DNA of 64,000 nucleotides, taken from positions 295,124,205 to 295,188,204 of the forward strand of contig CM077665.1 of the NCBI GenBank assembly GCA_039707655.1, given 5' to 3'. Source of the stretch: Elymus sibiricus. Lineage: Eukaryota; Streptophyta; Magnoliopsida; Poales; Poaceae. The notes under the pieces were generated by a model, which was not told the origin of the DNA, ran no database searches, and saw only the letters and a list, made by a program, of their open reading frames with translations. A program made the translations under genes and the position numbers. Below, in pieces: positions 12,320 through 24,053 of the stretch (within the stretch, counting starts at the first letter, position 1; each line of letters opens with the position of its first letter).

Positions 12320-13580
12320 TGCTTTTTGTTGTGTAGCCTTATCCTTGATGGAAGTTTTGTATAACCTGTGCGCGAGGGAGCGCTCTAGAAACACTCTGCA
12401 CTCCTGGTTGTTCTGGGTCCACCCAACAACACAGATGCAGCTGCGGTTGTTTCTGGAGCGTTAAGCTCTTGAAGAGGCGGCGTTCTCGATAAGCTGCTAG
12501 ACAGGACCCGATCCTAAGCGCCATCGACCAGAACGTGCGCATTCGGAGAGTATTCCAGCAAGCATAGGGATTCATTGTACAAAAGTGCAATTGTCCAGGG
12601 AAAAGGCTCGATGAGTTTTATTTTCGGATTTCTGCGTAAACCCGTATGCTGAGGAGCCTCCCCGGGGCTAGTTGCGCTCCTAGTCGCCTCGAGTCCGCTC
12701 GGCGATATGAGCAGTTGCGCTAAAGCCAGGAAGGTAAACCTTTTCGGGAGGCGGCGTTCCCGGCAAGCTGCTAAGGACCCGTTCCTCAAAGCGCTGCTGA
12801 CTGGATCGTGCGGACCGGAAAGTGTTCCGGCAAGCAAGGGAACATTCGACAGAAGTCGAGATTGCAACAAATTACTCATAAACCAGAAGCTAATTAACTT
12901 GTTGTGCTAAAACGCTGTTGTGGCATTACATGTCCAATCAGTGTTGCTGGAATACGCATGGAAGGCGGGCTCGGGGGCTGGCAGCGCCCTAGAGAGAGAC
13001 CTTCTAGAGAGCTGCCGGTCATCACCATGAGCGCGGCCTCATTATGCGAGATGGACAGCAGGAAAAGCTAAGTTACAAAACTTGTGACAATTGCATTTCT
13101 TTTGCTGTCCTCACTTGCTCCTTACACCTACATGCGAAGGAGCCTTCCCGGGGCCAATAGCGCCTCTAGTTGTCTCGAGTCCGCTCGACAACTCAGGCGG
13201 CTGCATAGACACCGGGAAGGTAAACCTTTTCGGGAGGCGGCGTTCCCGGCAAGCCGCTAAGGACCCGTTCCTCCAAGCGCTGCCGACTGGAGCGTGCGCA
13301 CCGGAAAGCTTTCCGGCAAGCATGGGTCGTCTTGATTGATTTTTCGTCCTTGTACATTAATCAGCTCGTGAAGGAACCTTGTCGTGGTGAGCCCGTGCTC
13401 TAGTCTCGCCTCGAGTCCGCTCGGCAGGCTTAGCAGTAGCGTTCTGACCCGGCAAGTCGCCTTGCCGACAGCGGCGTTTCCAGTAGGTTGCTAAAGTCTC
13501 GCACCTAGCGCTCGCGGCAAACGTGCACACCGGCAAGGTTTCCAAACAGCGTAGGACATAAGATATATGCAAGGACGGAA
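12320..13580 (+). repeat. diverged tandem cassettes inside the 3.9 kb element
   Basis: About four imperfect copies of a roughly 200-bp cassette lie near 12360-12575, 12640-12845, 13130-13325 and 13370-13560. Each has the order GAGCC-rich start, TCGAGTCCGCTCGGC, GGCGGCGTTCCCGGCAAG, GCTAAGGACCCG, and CCGGAAAG-TTCCGGCAAGC. Copies 2 and 3 are closest and share GGTAAACCTTTTCGGGAGG. No reading frame is conserved between copies, so this looks like structural RNA or packaging sequence rather than protein. Confidence 0.7.
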
Positions 13581-14139
13581 TTAATCAAGAGGGAAGCAAA
13601 CATTCATTTAGCATATAGAAACATGTCTTGCATACATAAAGATTGGCCTGACTAAGATTAATTATTCCTTAACATGCGCCATTCCAGCAACATGTATGCA
13701 AAAAGTACTTCAGTCTCGGCGGTTGCTTTATTCTCGGCGGCACAAGGCAGCCGAGAAAGCCGAAGGTGCCGTGCTGGAGGCCGGCAAGACGGTGGTGGGG
13801 CATTCATAGTAGATGGCGGCGATAGCAGGGATGACTGTATGAATCGAGCACCGCACCCGCAGTACCCTTTATGGGGAAGGCTCGGGGGTTGGCTCTTCGT
13901 CGCACGGTGTGGCACTCCCTTTCGGGCACACCACTCCTGCTGCCGTCCTGCTCTGTCTGCCCACGCTGCCGGCAAGTCCAAGGCCCGGCAAACCGCAAGC
14001 TCTCTTGCATCATCATCAGCGTGCAGTTAAAAAGTCATGAGTGACGGTTACTTCTCGCCGCGCGTGTACCGGTGCATGTTTTTGGGCCTAGCCCAGACAA
14101 GCACTATGCACGCTTGTCCGGCCCAGGCCCGGGGGCTCC

Positions 14140-15112
14140 TGTCGGTGTAATGAACATGGGGTGTTCATTACCCCTGGACACGCACCGGCAAGTTGCAGCC
14201 TCCAGGCGGGAAGGGCATGGCAGAGAAGAAATCCACTTATAAGACACATCTCGGGCCCAGGTTTCCGGCAAGGATTACTTGCCGGGAACAGGTCTACGCA
14301 TTACCGGCAAGCTCAAAGGCCGGCAAGATCAGGATAGAATTTCTGGGAAGCGAGCCTTCCGGGGAGAAGACCTCCAGGCAGGTCACCGAGAAGACCCGAT
14401 GTTGGACTCCCGACAAGATGCTTGCCGGGGGACAACTGGGAACAAGCACAAGACTATCGAGAAGGCATTCAAGCCGATGATCGGAAGACAGAAGACCGAA
14501 GACCGAAGACTGGGGCCCTGGCAAGATCTTGCCGGGATGGCTCGCGTCCCCGGCAAGACTCTCACCCGGCAAGACCTCGCCACCCTGTCACCGCTCCAGC
14601 GCAGCGACCAACTTATCTCTTAGCTGTTGTCCTCCTGGGTGCATGTCAGGCGCTAACGGCGGATGGGCTTAAGCAGTGCTGATGGGACGGCCCCTTTTTC
14701 CGTCCCCAAGAAGCTAAGGGACACCTCAACGGAGCATTTAATGTGTTTGTCCTAAGTCGTCAATATTAGGTATGATAACACTGTAGCAACTTTACACCTC
14801 TTGTACTTCGCTACTGTTGGTGACCCCTTCGACGTATAAAAGGAGGCCCAAGGCATAGCTACGGAGGGGAGGACCTTCTGGCCCATTCTGCATGCGTAGT
14901 GGCTGTGTACTGTGCATCACATAGCGCTCCTGAAGCTTGGGCATAAACACATCTAATACACTAAAGCAGGAGTAGGGTTTTATGCTTCTCAGCGGCCCGA
15001 ACCTGGGTAAAAATCCCTCGTGTTGATCGTTGGATCTGCTCTTTGTGCAAGCCTTTCTCCCTGCCGAACCGTAAAGGGAACCACGTGATTCCATAGGTGT
15101 CGTACGCCGACA
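14140..15112 (+). repeat. 3' LTR of the 3.9 kb element
   Basis: 973 bp, preceded by the polypurine tract at 14125-14139 and followed by TSD ACGCC at 15113-15117. TATA box at 14835-14843. Confidence 0.88.
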
Positions 15113-15117
15113 ACGCC

Positions 15118-17087
15118 ACTAACGATTAGGCCTTTGCAGCAGAGCAGCAAGGCAAGCAAACCCCCTTGAGCATTCCTATATCGCCCATTCTTTCTCTCTC
15201 ATGCTTGCATTAGATTTTGCTACTGTTGTATATAGCTCATATTCTGATGCATAGCCTGTTTTTGATGAACTGCTACTAAACCTACTGCTTCATTAAACTG
15301 CTTAGCATAGGTCGATCAGTGAATCCCCTTTCACCACTTAATCCCAGTTGCCCCGCTTTAAATATCAGTTACTCGATCATCATGATCGACGAGTCAGGCC
15401 CGTCACATCACTGCACACCCCCTTAGTTGTACGACTCTGCAAAACTACTATCGAGTACCGAGGGTGACACCTCGTGAAGTACTCATGATGTTAGCTCTGT
15501 AGTGTAGCTAGTCGGTCGTGGTAAACAGAGGGTGATACCTGTCTGCCACTCCCGATATCGTCTCTGTCGTGCAACCCCCTCAAGTGTGGGACCCCCGAGG
15601 GTGATTGCTCTAAGTCCCCCTTGACGGTTACATCGAGCGGGAACCATTGAGGGTGATTCCTCAGGTTTCGCCATGATGTTTTATACACACGGTTACTATG
15701 ACTTGGTTATAGAAAGATGTTGGTGATGGGTCGGCCCTGAAGGGTACCCACGGATTAATGACGACGAGGCGTGGCCGGGCAGGTGAGGCCCTTGCCACAA
15801 GACCTCGAGACGGGCGACGTGATCGCTCATTGTGGGTCGTGCTCGTCATCGCAGTAATAAAATGCTAATGGTTTGGGTATTTGATCTGAGTTGGTCGTTT
15901 GACCTTTTTCGCACTAACCTTCACGTGGAACAAGTTATGGGTACTCAGCGTCGTTGTATTAGCCGAAGCTCTTCGGACGTCAGCAATGGAGCGGCGCGCG
16001 CCCGAGTGGTCCGCGACGGCATTTATCTTGTATTAGAGGTTCTAGGACTGACCTCGGCCACCCACGCATTGTGCAGGAGTGCAAAGGGTGAGTGGGCCCA
16101 TGACCCCTGTGCGCTTAGGATTTAGACCGGCGGGCTGGCCTCTCTGTTGAGCTTAGGTAGGGCGACGACATGTTGATTTCCCGAGGCCGGGCATGACCCA
16201 GAAAAATGTGTACGGCCGAAGGTTATCAAGAGTGTTGGGGAATGTGGTGCACCCCTGTAGGGATGAATTCAGCTATTCAAATAACCGTGTCCACAGTAAC
16301 AGGACGACTTGGAGTTGTACCTCGATCTATTACAACTATAATTGTGACTTAAAATTAAAATGAATGTTGGCTCCGAGATTGCTTTCTCGCAGGGTGTCGA
16401 GGAAGAATCTCTGGGCGTGGTTACTTAATAAAATTTTGCTACAATAATATTGCTATATATGAGTTACCAGTCTACTCTCTTCTAGTGCTGCAAGATGTTG
16501 AAGAGGCTAGTCTTCGATAGGACTATGCCTTCCCCCTCATTCTTGCTTTCTGCAGTCAGTCCCGTTATAACCCCCATTCCCTTTGGTACTGATGCATAAT
16601 TTAGTATAGTTCTGATGTCAGTCTTGCGAGTACTTTGGATGAGTACTCACCGCTGCTTTGCTTCCCTCTTTCCCCTCGATACGATTGCTGCGTTCAGATG
16701 ACGGAGCCCAGGAGATGGAGTACGCTGGAGACGACTACTACACCACCGCTGGAGCCTACTACTACATGGAGGCTGCCCCCGACCAGCAGTAGGATAGGAG
16801 GTTCCCAGGCAGGAGGCCTTGCCTCTTTCGATCCGTTGCTCTGTTTGTGCTAGCCTCTTAAGGAAAAACTTGTTTAACTTATGTTTGTACTCAGATATTA
16901 TTTTCTTCCGCTGACTCATGCTTGTCGAGCTTTGTATTCGAGCCCTCGAGGCCCCTGGCTTGTAATATGAAGTTGTATGACTTTCATTTGTGTCTAGAGT
17001 TGTGTTGTGATATCGATCAGTGAGTCCCTAATCTTGGTCGTACGCATTTGCATGTATGATTAGCATACGGTCAAATTGGGGGCGTCA
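15118..17087 (+). repeat. chromovirus 3' LTR, segment 3 (3' end)
   Basis: The LTR resumes after the second ACGCC and runs to GGGGGCGTCA at 17087. The ending is the mirror of the LTR start TGACACCC. It includes the transcript-like tail 'ggcttgtaatatgaagttgt' near 16950, a plausible poly(A) region. No gene is supported; the short ORFs here are unrelated to known domains. Confidence 0.7.
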
Positions 17088-20000
17088 GAATCATATCACT
17101 TTGCGGCCTCACGCACGGTAAGCTCCACGGCTTCCACCTTACCTTGGCCGGGATTGTTTGTGCCTTTTTGCTCGTGTATATGAATATGCCGCTAGCAATC
17201 ATATGTCAGAGAACCTGGGTCGACATGACTAGTTATAGACCCAAGTGGCACAACCGTACAGGAACAGGCATACATAACCCAGCAATGCAGGTGTCGGTCA
17301 TCAATGTGTGTAGACGAGTCGTAGCAAGCTACATGGACTCCATTACACCATGTGACATTTCCCCATAGGGACAGACACAACAACAAAGAAGGATACATGC
17401 TGGTCAATCAATGTGTCTGGAGCAGTAGCAAGCTACTAGGGCGGAGTGGAAGCACAAAGAGGCATTTCCCTGTAAAGAAGGCTACCATAGGCATATGACT
17501 AGGTGTCGAATCCCACACATACCAATGCATTTCAAACATACACACAATATGCACGATATGCGTAGATACAACATGTCATCACAACATAACTCTTTGACTC
17601 AAGTATTTATTAAAGACTCATAAGAGCCAATCATAGTGTGGTATTACAAACATGGGTCACATGACCCAACACTCAAAGTCATACAAGAAACAAGTGGAAG
17701 CATATCATGTCTGGGTAGAAACATCTAGTAAAAGTGGGTGGAGGAGCCTAAAAATCTACAACGACCCTCCCAAAGGAGGCAGACCTCTGCCTGAGATTCC
17801 CAAGCTAATCCGGTCAACATCCAACACATCGTAGAAACCTGAAGTGAGACCGAAGTGTCATCTGCAAAAATATAAATTAAGCAACCGTGAGTACAAAGGT
17901 ACTCAACAAGACTTACATCAGGACTATCTACATATGCATCATTGTCAACAAATGGGGTTGTGAAGTTTATTGCAGCAAGCCAGCTTTGACTCTTGGCTAC
18001 CCTGTAATATGACCTCGAGTACTTTCTTTGAGGTGAGAGAGCGCACAGAGTCCACATATTCACCACATCAATACACGAATATGGATCCTCTCCTGTCTCG
18101 CTACAAGAAGGTCATCCATAGCACTCAGACTTATCTTGCGCATTTTAAAATATTCTTTTCACTTGTCTATGAACCATATAAGTTTCCCAGTAGTCCATAT
18201 CCGAGGACGCGGCTATTCGAACATATCATTTACCCTATAGGGGTACAATTATTCACACACGCTCCCACCACTTACCACCATATACACATCATGTATCGCG
18301 GGAACCTTCAAGCGGTAGTGTGGCGAGGGTGTCGGCCATGGATGTTAACTTACAACGACTCACGTCCAAGGTAGTCGCCTATCTGAGTTGGAGCCCATAA
18401 TGGAAGTCCTGCTGAGTTTCCCAATATGGCCTCAAAAGTTGTGTGCAGGGCCCCAAGTCGGTCCCGACTGGGCCGTTCATCCACTTCACAGGCCCAGACA
18501 TACCTGTCAACGTTTTGAACTACTGCGACTCCTAGACTGAGAACAAGGAAGTTAATAGGCTGACAGGGTCCGTTGGTTTCGGGCCCAATGTGCGGTAGTA
18601 TCTTGTCTTGGAACACAAACACAAGATCTCAGGTCCTAAGAGCAGTTTCAGTGAGACAACCCAACATGTACTCCTACATGGCGTTGCATCGCCACCTTTA
18701 CCAAAACAGATTCACACCCTTAGCTTTCTCACAGTAGGACATGATCACAACCATTCCAACTCATCACCCAGATGGATCAGACCTGACACGACTCTAAGCA
18801 TAGCAAGCACAACAAGCGAACATGGATGAGTAGTCACGACAAGGCTCAAGCAGTTGCTACTCATCCTAAGAGGTTTCAACTATTTACTGTGGCAAAAACA
18901 GGTCATGCAGAGGAATGGGCTCAACTACCAAAACATGTAACAGTTGAATCGTTGTTGTCCTAATGCAGTAAAGAGAGCAAGAGGGAGAGAGTGGGACTCT
19001 ATCGGAATGCTCAAAGGAGGTTTGCTTGCCTGACACTTCTGAAGATAACAGTGAGTCTTCATCGGTGCAATCGATCTCAACGTCGAAATAACGTCTACCG
19101 AGTGGGAACTAACACCGACAAACAACAAAGGGAACAACATTCAATGCAATGCTCAACCAATGTATGATATGTCATATTAAGGTACTTAATTTACCTAATG
19201 CAATATTTAGTCAAGTTAAGTGAAGTGGAATGCAGATATACATCAAATTCCAACTCCAACATTATTTATCAAATTGTCCTAATCATGATTTGTCCTAGTT
19301 GGCGATGTTAACTTGTTAAAACATGCATGAACATGGCATAAACAGATTCTTCATATTTTTCTAATCATTTTTCATATATAAATTATTTTCATCCAAGTTA
19401 TAGATTATTTTATTTGAATTTTAGAAGTTTAAACCATTTTCTGGAATTTCCTGGATTATTTTTATTCCAGAAAATTACTAATTGTGTGAGCAGAGTCAAA
19501 GGTGACGTCAGCAGGTCAGCAGGGCGGTCCAGGTCAAACATGACCAGTGGGTCCCACTGGTCAGTGACCCATTCAGCTAATTGGCGTCAAATAACTTAAT
19601 TAAGTAGTTAACCTAATTAAGACAGGGTCTGGCCCCACCTGTCACTGACTCTGGGGAGGTCAAATCCCGGTCAGTGGGGTCAAACCCGCCGGCGTTAAGC
19701 CGCTGGCGAGGCCATACGCAGCGGGGTGGCTCAGAAACGCAACACGGGCTACGGATCGAAGCATCGATGGCACCGTTGGGCTGCTGGTGCTCGTGCACGT
19801 CGGATGGTGGTAGTGGCTGGCCGTGCGGTGGTCTGCAGCGGCGCCGACGACGACCATATTCGCAGCTGGAGCACGGGCTAGCTCAGGCGCGTGCGTGTAG
19901 CATGCGAGGCAGCGGCTAAGCAGCGGTGCGACATCTACATGTCCCCGTGAAGCCGTTGGGCACCTTCGGGTGACCAAATGGTCACCGGAGCATCGCCACC

Positions 20001-21031
20001 GACGACCCTTTGTGGTGGCGGTGTTCGGCCATGGTGGCTAGACTAGTTACAACACGAGAGGGAGCGTGCAAGGAGAGGGAGATGGACGACGAGATCACAT
20101 CGATCTCGAAGAGCGGTTGGGCGAGCTCGGGGGTGGCTTGAATGAAGCGAATCGACGACGAAGAGCTTCGGTGGCCAAAGATGGGAACGGCGAGGGTGAC
20201 GGTGATGAGGGGCTCCTAGGCTTGATCCCTTCTTTTGGACAGATGAACTAGACGACGGCGGAGCCTCTGGACATGGCTGTGGGGCTTGTCGAGGGCGGTG
20301 GCCGTGTGGGCAGCGAGCGGCGGCGACGGGCGTGCTCGGGTCTGGGTGAGAGAGAGCAGAGAAGAGGATGAGGACAGGGAGAGATGAGGCATACACGGGA
20401 GGGGGTCTCGGCGTCCTTATCGCGCTCACCGTGGAGCGGCGGAAGCAGGAGGTGGCTCGGCGCGTGGCCGCGTGCACCGGGCACACGCTCTGTCCTCCCG
20501 GCGCAAGGAGGAAGACGACAGAGGGGCTCAGGTGGGCTGGACCTGGCAGGCCAGCCACTGTGGTAGGTAAGGCCTAGGTACATTCCCCTTTTCTGATTTC
20601 TTTCTCTTTTCTTATTTCTGTATTTTTTTTTGATTTAGAAAAAATAATATTAAACCACTTTTGGAAAATCTGAAAATTATCATGTGATCTAAGTGGATTT
20701 AACTAGTGCCACATAAGAAGTTTCACAATTATTGGACTTATATTGAATATGTAATAAATATAAATCCAAGCCAAATAATTATTGGATTAATTCAAATGCC
20801 CAAAATATATATTTCTGTGATTCCAAAAATATTGGTTTGGATTTTTCCTCTTGCCAATATTTTCACAAAATAACAGGAACATTTTCTTGGGCTTATTTGA
20901 AGCAATTTTTATCTTGGTCATTTTGTCAAAAATGTTTTGTGAGGCTTGCTAAATCCTCAATTCAATTTCATTAGAATTAAAAAGTGTGCATGAAATGCAA
21001 TGACAAGCAAAGCTAAACTAGGGCTATGACA
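17088..21031 (-). mobile_element. long Gypsy-type LTR, minus strand, terminus cut by the chromovirus
   Basis: On the minus strand this begins TGTCATAGCCCTAG at 21031 and ends near GTGATATGATTC at 17088, abutting the chromovirus LTR. The expected ending (a TGTCAGAATC-like forward sequence) is missing its last few bases. This fits a chromovirus insertion at the tip of this LTR, with GAATC (17088-17092) as the likely target duplication. It is about 3.9 kb, with a GC-rich block (19690-20575) holding only compositional ORFs. Any internal domain would lie left of the window. The family is not identified. Confidence 0.55.
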
Positions 21032-24000
21032 TTGTTCTACCCTGGACTGCTACCATCTTTCTTGTTAAGAATGTCATGAGAAATGCACAAACTCTTATGA
21101 ACTCTTGATAAAGTGATACTTCTCGTCATCATTATTCATTCCTCAGTCTCCTTGTTGTTTGTAACCAGAATGCCGACAAGTGAACTATGATAAAACTCAT
21201 ACAAGTTATGAGATGAAGAAAAGGTTTGTGAAGTAGTATTGTGGTTAAAAGATGATCACAAGGATACCGACTCGATTGCATGTTGTTACGAATTGATGCA
21301 AGAACTACTACAACCTAAATGATCAAACAAATAATGATGCTAAAATATCAGATGGATTTTTTTTAAGAAGTTACAGAACGTCCCGTCAACATATTACCTC
21401 TGTAATTTATTGTCATAATTCATTTTTAGAGTTTTGTACACTCTAGCTCATTGCATAGAAGTTGCAAGGAGGTTGTTCATGCAAGAAAAATAGTTGGTCG
21501 ATGTTATGAACAAAAGGCCATACTCCTATTGTGAATATGACATATGTTATGAATATTGATAATATAATTCAACATCCATAACACTGACGCTAAATGTTGC
21601 AAGACTAAAAGAATACCACATATGCATGGCACTGATTTAGTCACATTGGAGATAACCGCTTGGAGAAATTCCATAGTGATGGATTTGACGTCATCTAATT
21701 ATGAATCATTTGACACTTGCAACTTTCATCCAAATAGTGAAGTAAACTAAAATACCGTTCATAGGCAATAAGGAACGACCAACAACAATAATTGGAAATA
21801 TGCATATTGAGGTATGTAGTCCAATAAGTGTTGTTGCAAGCAGTGGATTTATCTATCTTCAAGGATGACTCAAGTAGATGTTTATATTTACTTATTGAGA
21901 CATAAAACCGGTTCCTTTGAAATGTTTCAAAAGGTTTCCAGAATGAAGTAGGAATTATTATAACAAGAGAGTTATATTTCTACAATTGGATTGCAGAAAG
22001 AAAATTGGAGTTACACATTTTTCGAATGTATGATGAGCTATGAAAATAATTTTATAGCTTGCACCTCCCAGAACACTACTTAGAGTAGAGTGTTTTGAGT
22101 AGATGTAATCAAGCTATGTATAACATAGTGAGATCAAAGATGACATTAGTCAAATTTGCCAATATACTTTTAATGTGATGCTTTAGAGACAGTGACTTTT
22201 ACACTGAAAAGAGCGTCATCAAAACTGACACCATATAAGATATGAAATGATAAGTGCTACTTTGTTGGTTATCCCAAATGGTTCGGCATTCCTCTACCAC
22301 TACACCGAGGCAAAAGTCTTTTCTAACGGAGTGCGAAAACTTTGAAGAAAAATGTTTTCTGCAAAATAGTGCGTGGGAGGACAGTGCAAATCAACGAGAT
22401 TACATAATCTTTGTAATCAGATCAAAGAAAAGAAAGGTAGAAGTAGTTCTAGAATTTCGTACAACGACTGATACAAAAGCCTCTAAATGAGATATAGAGA
22501 CTTAGGTCGAACTTGCGGCTGAACTATATAGGTTGAGGAAAATTCATGCAAACCTTAGTGGTGCACAGACAAAATATTGTTGAAACAAACAATGAAGCTA
22601 TGACACACAGAGAAGCGTTGACGGGCCCTGACTCCAGAAATGGCTATATGCCAAAGTAATGTTAGATAGTATCCATATACCTAAATCAAGTTTACAACTT
22701 GATGAACCCTTCGGAAAACTTAGAGTCTAATGTATTGTAATGGATCTATAAACTGACAAAGATAAAAAGGTTTTATAAAGCTTGACTTGTTGCAAATAGT
22801 TTATGACAAGATCTAGGGATTAACTATAATGAGATTGTCTCATCATAGCAATACTTAAAAGTCAGTTCAGGTTAAACTAACAATTACTACATATTTCAGT
22901 TATGAGATATAATATGGATGTCAAAAGGATTCCCATGAGATGGAAATTGAACATGATTGTATATATGATACGATCCAAAGTAATTTTGTCAATCCAGGGG
23001 ATGCTAGTATGTGCAAACTTCAAGAAATCCTATAATGGATTAAAGCAAGCATAATGGAGTTGGAATCTTTGTTCTGATGAAATGGTCAAATAAATTGATT
23101 TCATCAAGGAAAGCAAAGATACTTGTATTTACAAGAAAGTAAATGGGAGCATGATAATATTTCTAAAACATTGTGTGTGTATGACACATTGATGATTGGA
23201 AATTATATAAATTTCTTGACACGGTTTAAGACTTAATTGAAACTAGTTTTTAAATAAAGTAGTTAGGCAATATAGACTTGGTATTAGACATAATAATCCA
23301 TGAAGATAGTAGTGTCTAACAGAGCTTAGCCAAAATACATATTGACAAGATGCTAGAGATCTTTAGTGTGAAAAATAAGCCAAGAAGAGTTATTTTTTAA
23401 GTCATATGGAAGGAGTTTTAAGAAAGAGTCGGTATCCTGAAATATTGATGAGTGAAATACATGATTTCAATCACACTTGTGTTAATTATATTCCATGGTA
23501 TGTAAATAACTAGATACGTCTAGTACTCCAAGTAAGTTGTGAGTGAAAGTTATCAGAATGGTCAAATTGTTGATCATAGGACAACAATAAAAAATATCGT
23601 CAATTAAAATGATTTATGATGGCACAATAAGTTGGAATTTGTCCAAGAGAGTTACTGTGGTGAATTCTATAATAGAAGGCTGGGTATATTGTCACTTTAG
23701 AAGTAACAATGGAAGATAATGAATCAATAGTTCATTTTATGAACTTGGTATTATTTCCAGGTGATTATGCCAATGGAACACTGTTATTAATAGTGGTTCC
23801 ATAGCTAAGTCTAAGGAATCAAAGGTTCTGCTAGTGATTCAATATGTACAAGTCCAATTTCATGAAATTATGAATTCTTGTGAAAGCATGGTAGATACAT
23901 TGAAATGCAAATTATACACATGGATCTGAAGTTGTCAGATTCGATAGGACGAAGTCGATACCACAAGCAAAAGCATGGACTCACACCAGATTGCCATTGA

Positions 24001-24053
24001 TGTAAAAGTAATTTGTGCTAACTAGATTATTGACTCTTGTGCAAGTGGGAGAT
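21032..24053 (+). pseudogene. highly decayed Ty1/Copia internal region (Angela-like)
   Basis: No frame stays open, but Copia Pol traces can be read in order. These are an integrase-core trace near 21880-21960 (YIYL..., then FQ-like words), the post-integrase motif around 22250-22320 (FVGYP, then KVFS), and an RT start near 22620-22770 (GPDS..W, then WIYK, KA.LVA). The tDLKLSDp-like RNase H end and PPT are near 23930-24053. The polypurine tract gtgcaagtgggaga is the one that precedes Angela-type LTRs, but no LTR follows. The sequence stops exactly there and Copia-type gag begins. Many indels make it the oldest-looking element in the window. Confidence 0.6.

Larger units (their letters stand above)
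11223..15112 (+). mobile_element. 3.9 kb non-autonomous LTR retrotransposon, probable TAT-derived LARD
   Basis: Complete element: LTR 11223-12196, internal region 12197-14139, LTR 14140-15112, flanked by the 5-bp TSD ACGCC (11218-11222 and 15113-15117). The primer-binding site TTTGGCGCGCCAGGTAGGGG and the polypurine tract CAGGCCCGGGGGCTCC match those of the TAT2 element in this window. This suggests a TAT relative could mobilise it. The internal 1.9 kb has no gag or pol. It consists mostly of repeated cassettes. By eye the LTRs differ at roughly 35-40 of about 974 positions. Confidence 0.88.
1..17087 (+). mobile_element. Ty3/Gypsy chromovirus (Tekay/Del-like), 3' part with split LTR
   Basis: The 5' LTR lies left of the window. 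Visible in order are a short leader (1-246), gag, protease, RT, RNase H, integrase with a C-terminal chromodomain, a polypurine tract and the 3' LTR. The LTR runs from TGACACCC at 4703 to GGGCGTCA at 17087. These ends form a near-perfect terminal inverted repeat. Without two later insertions (5551-10166 and 11223-15112, each with one 5-bp TSD copy) it is about 3869 bp, which suits the long-LTR Tekay/Del group. The integrase-chromodomain order shows a chromovirus; the clade is inferred. The element cannot be autonomous because every ORF region except the integrase carries stops or frameshifts. Confidence 0.8.

Noticed and set aside
17088..21031. Assigning a named family to the long minus-strand LTR
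   Set aside because: I recognise the style of Triticeae Gypsy LTRs but not a family name with confidence.
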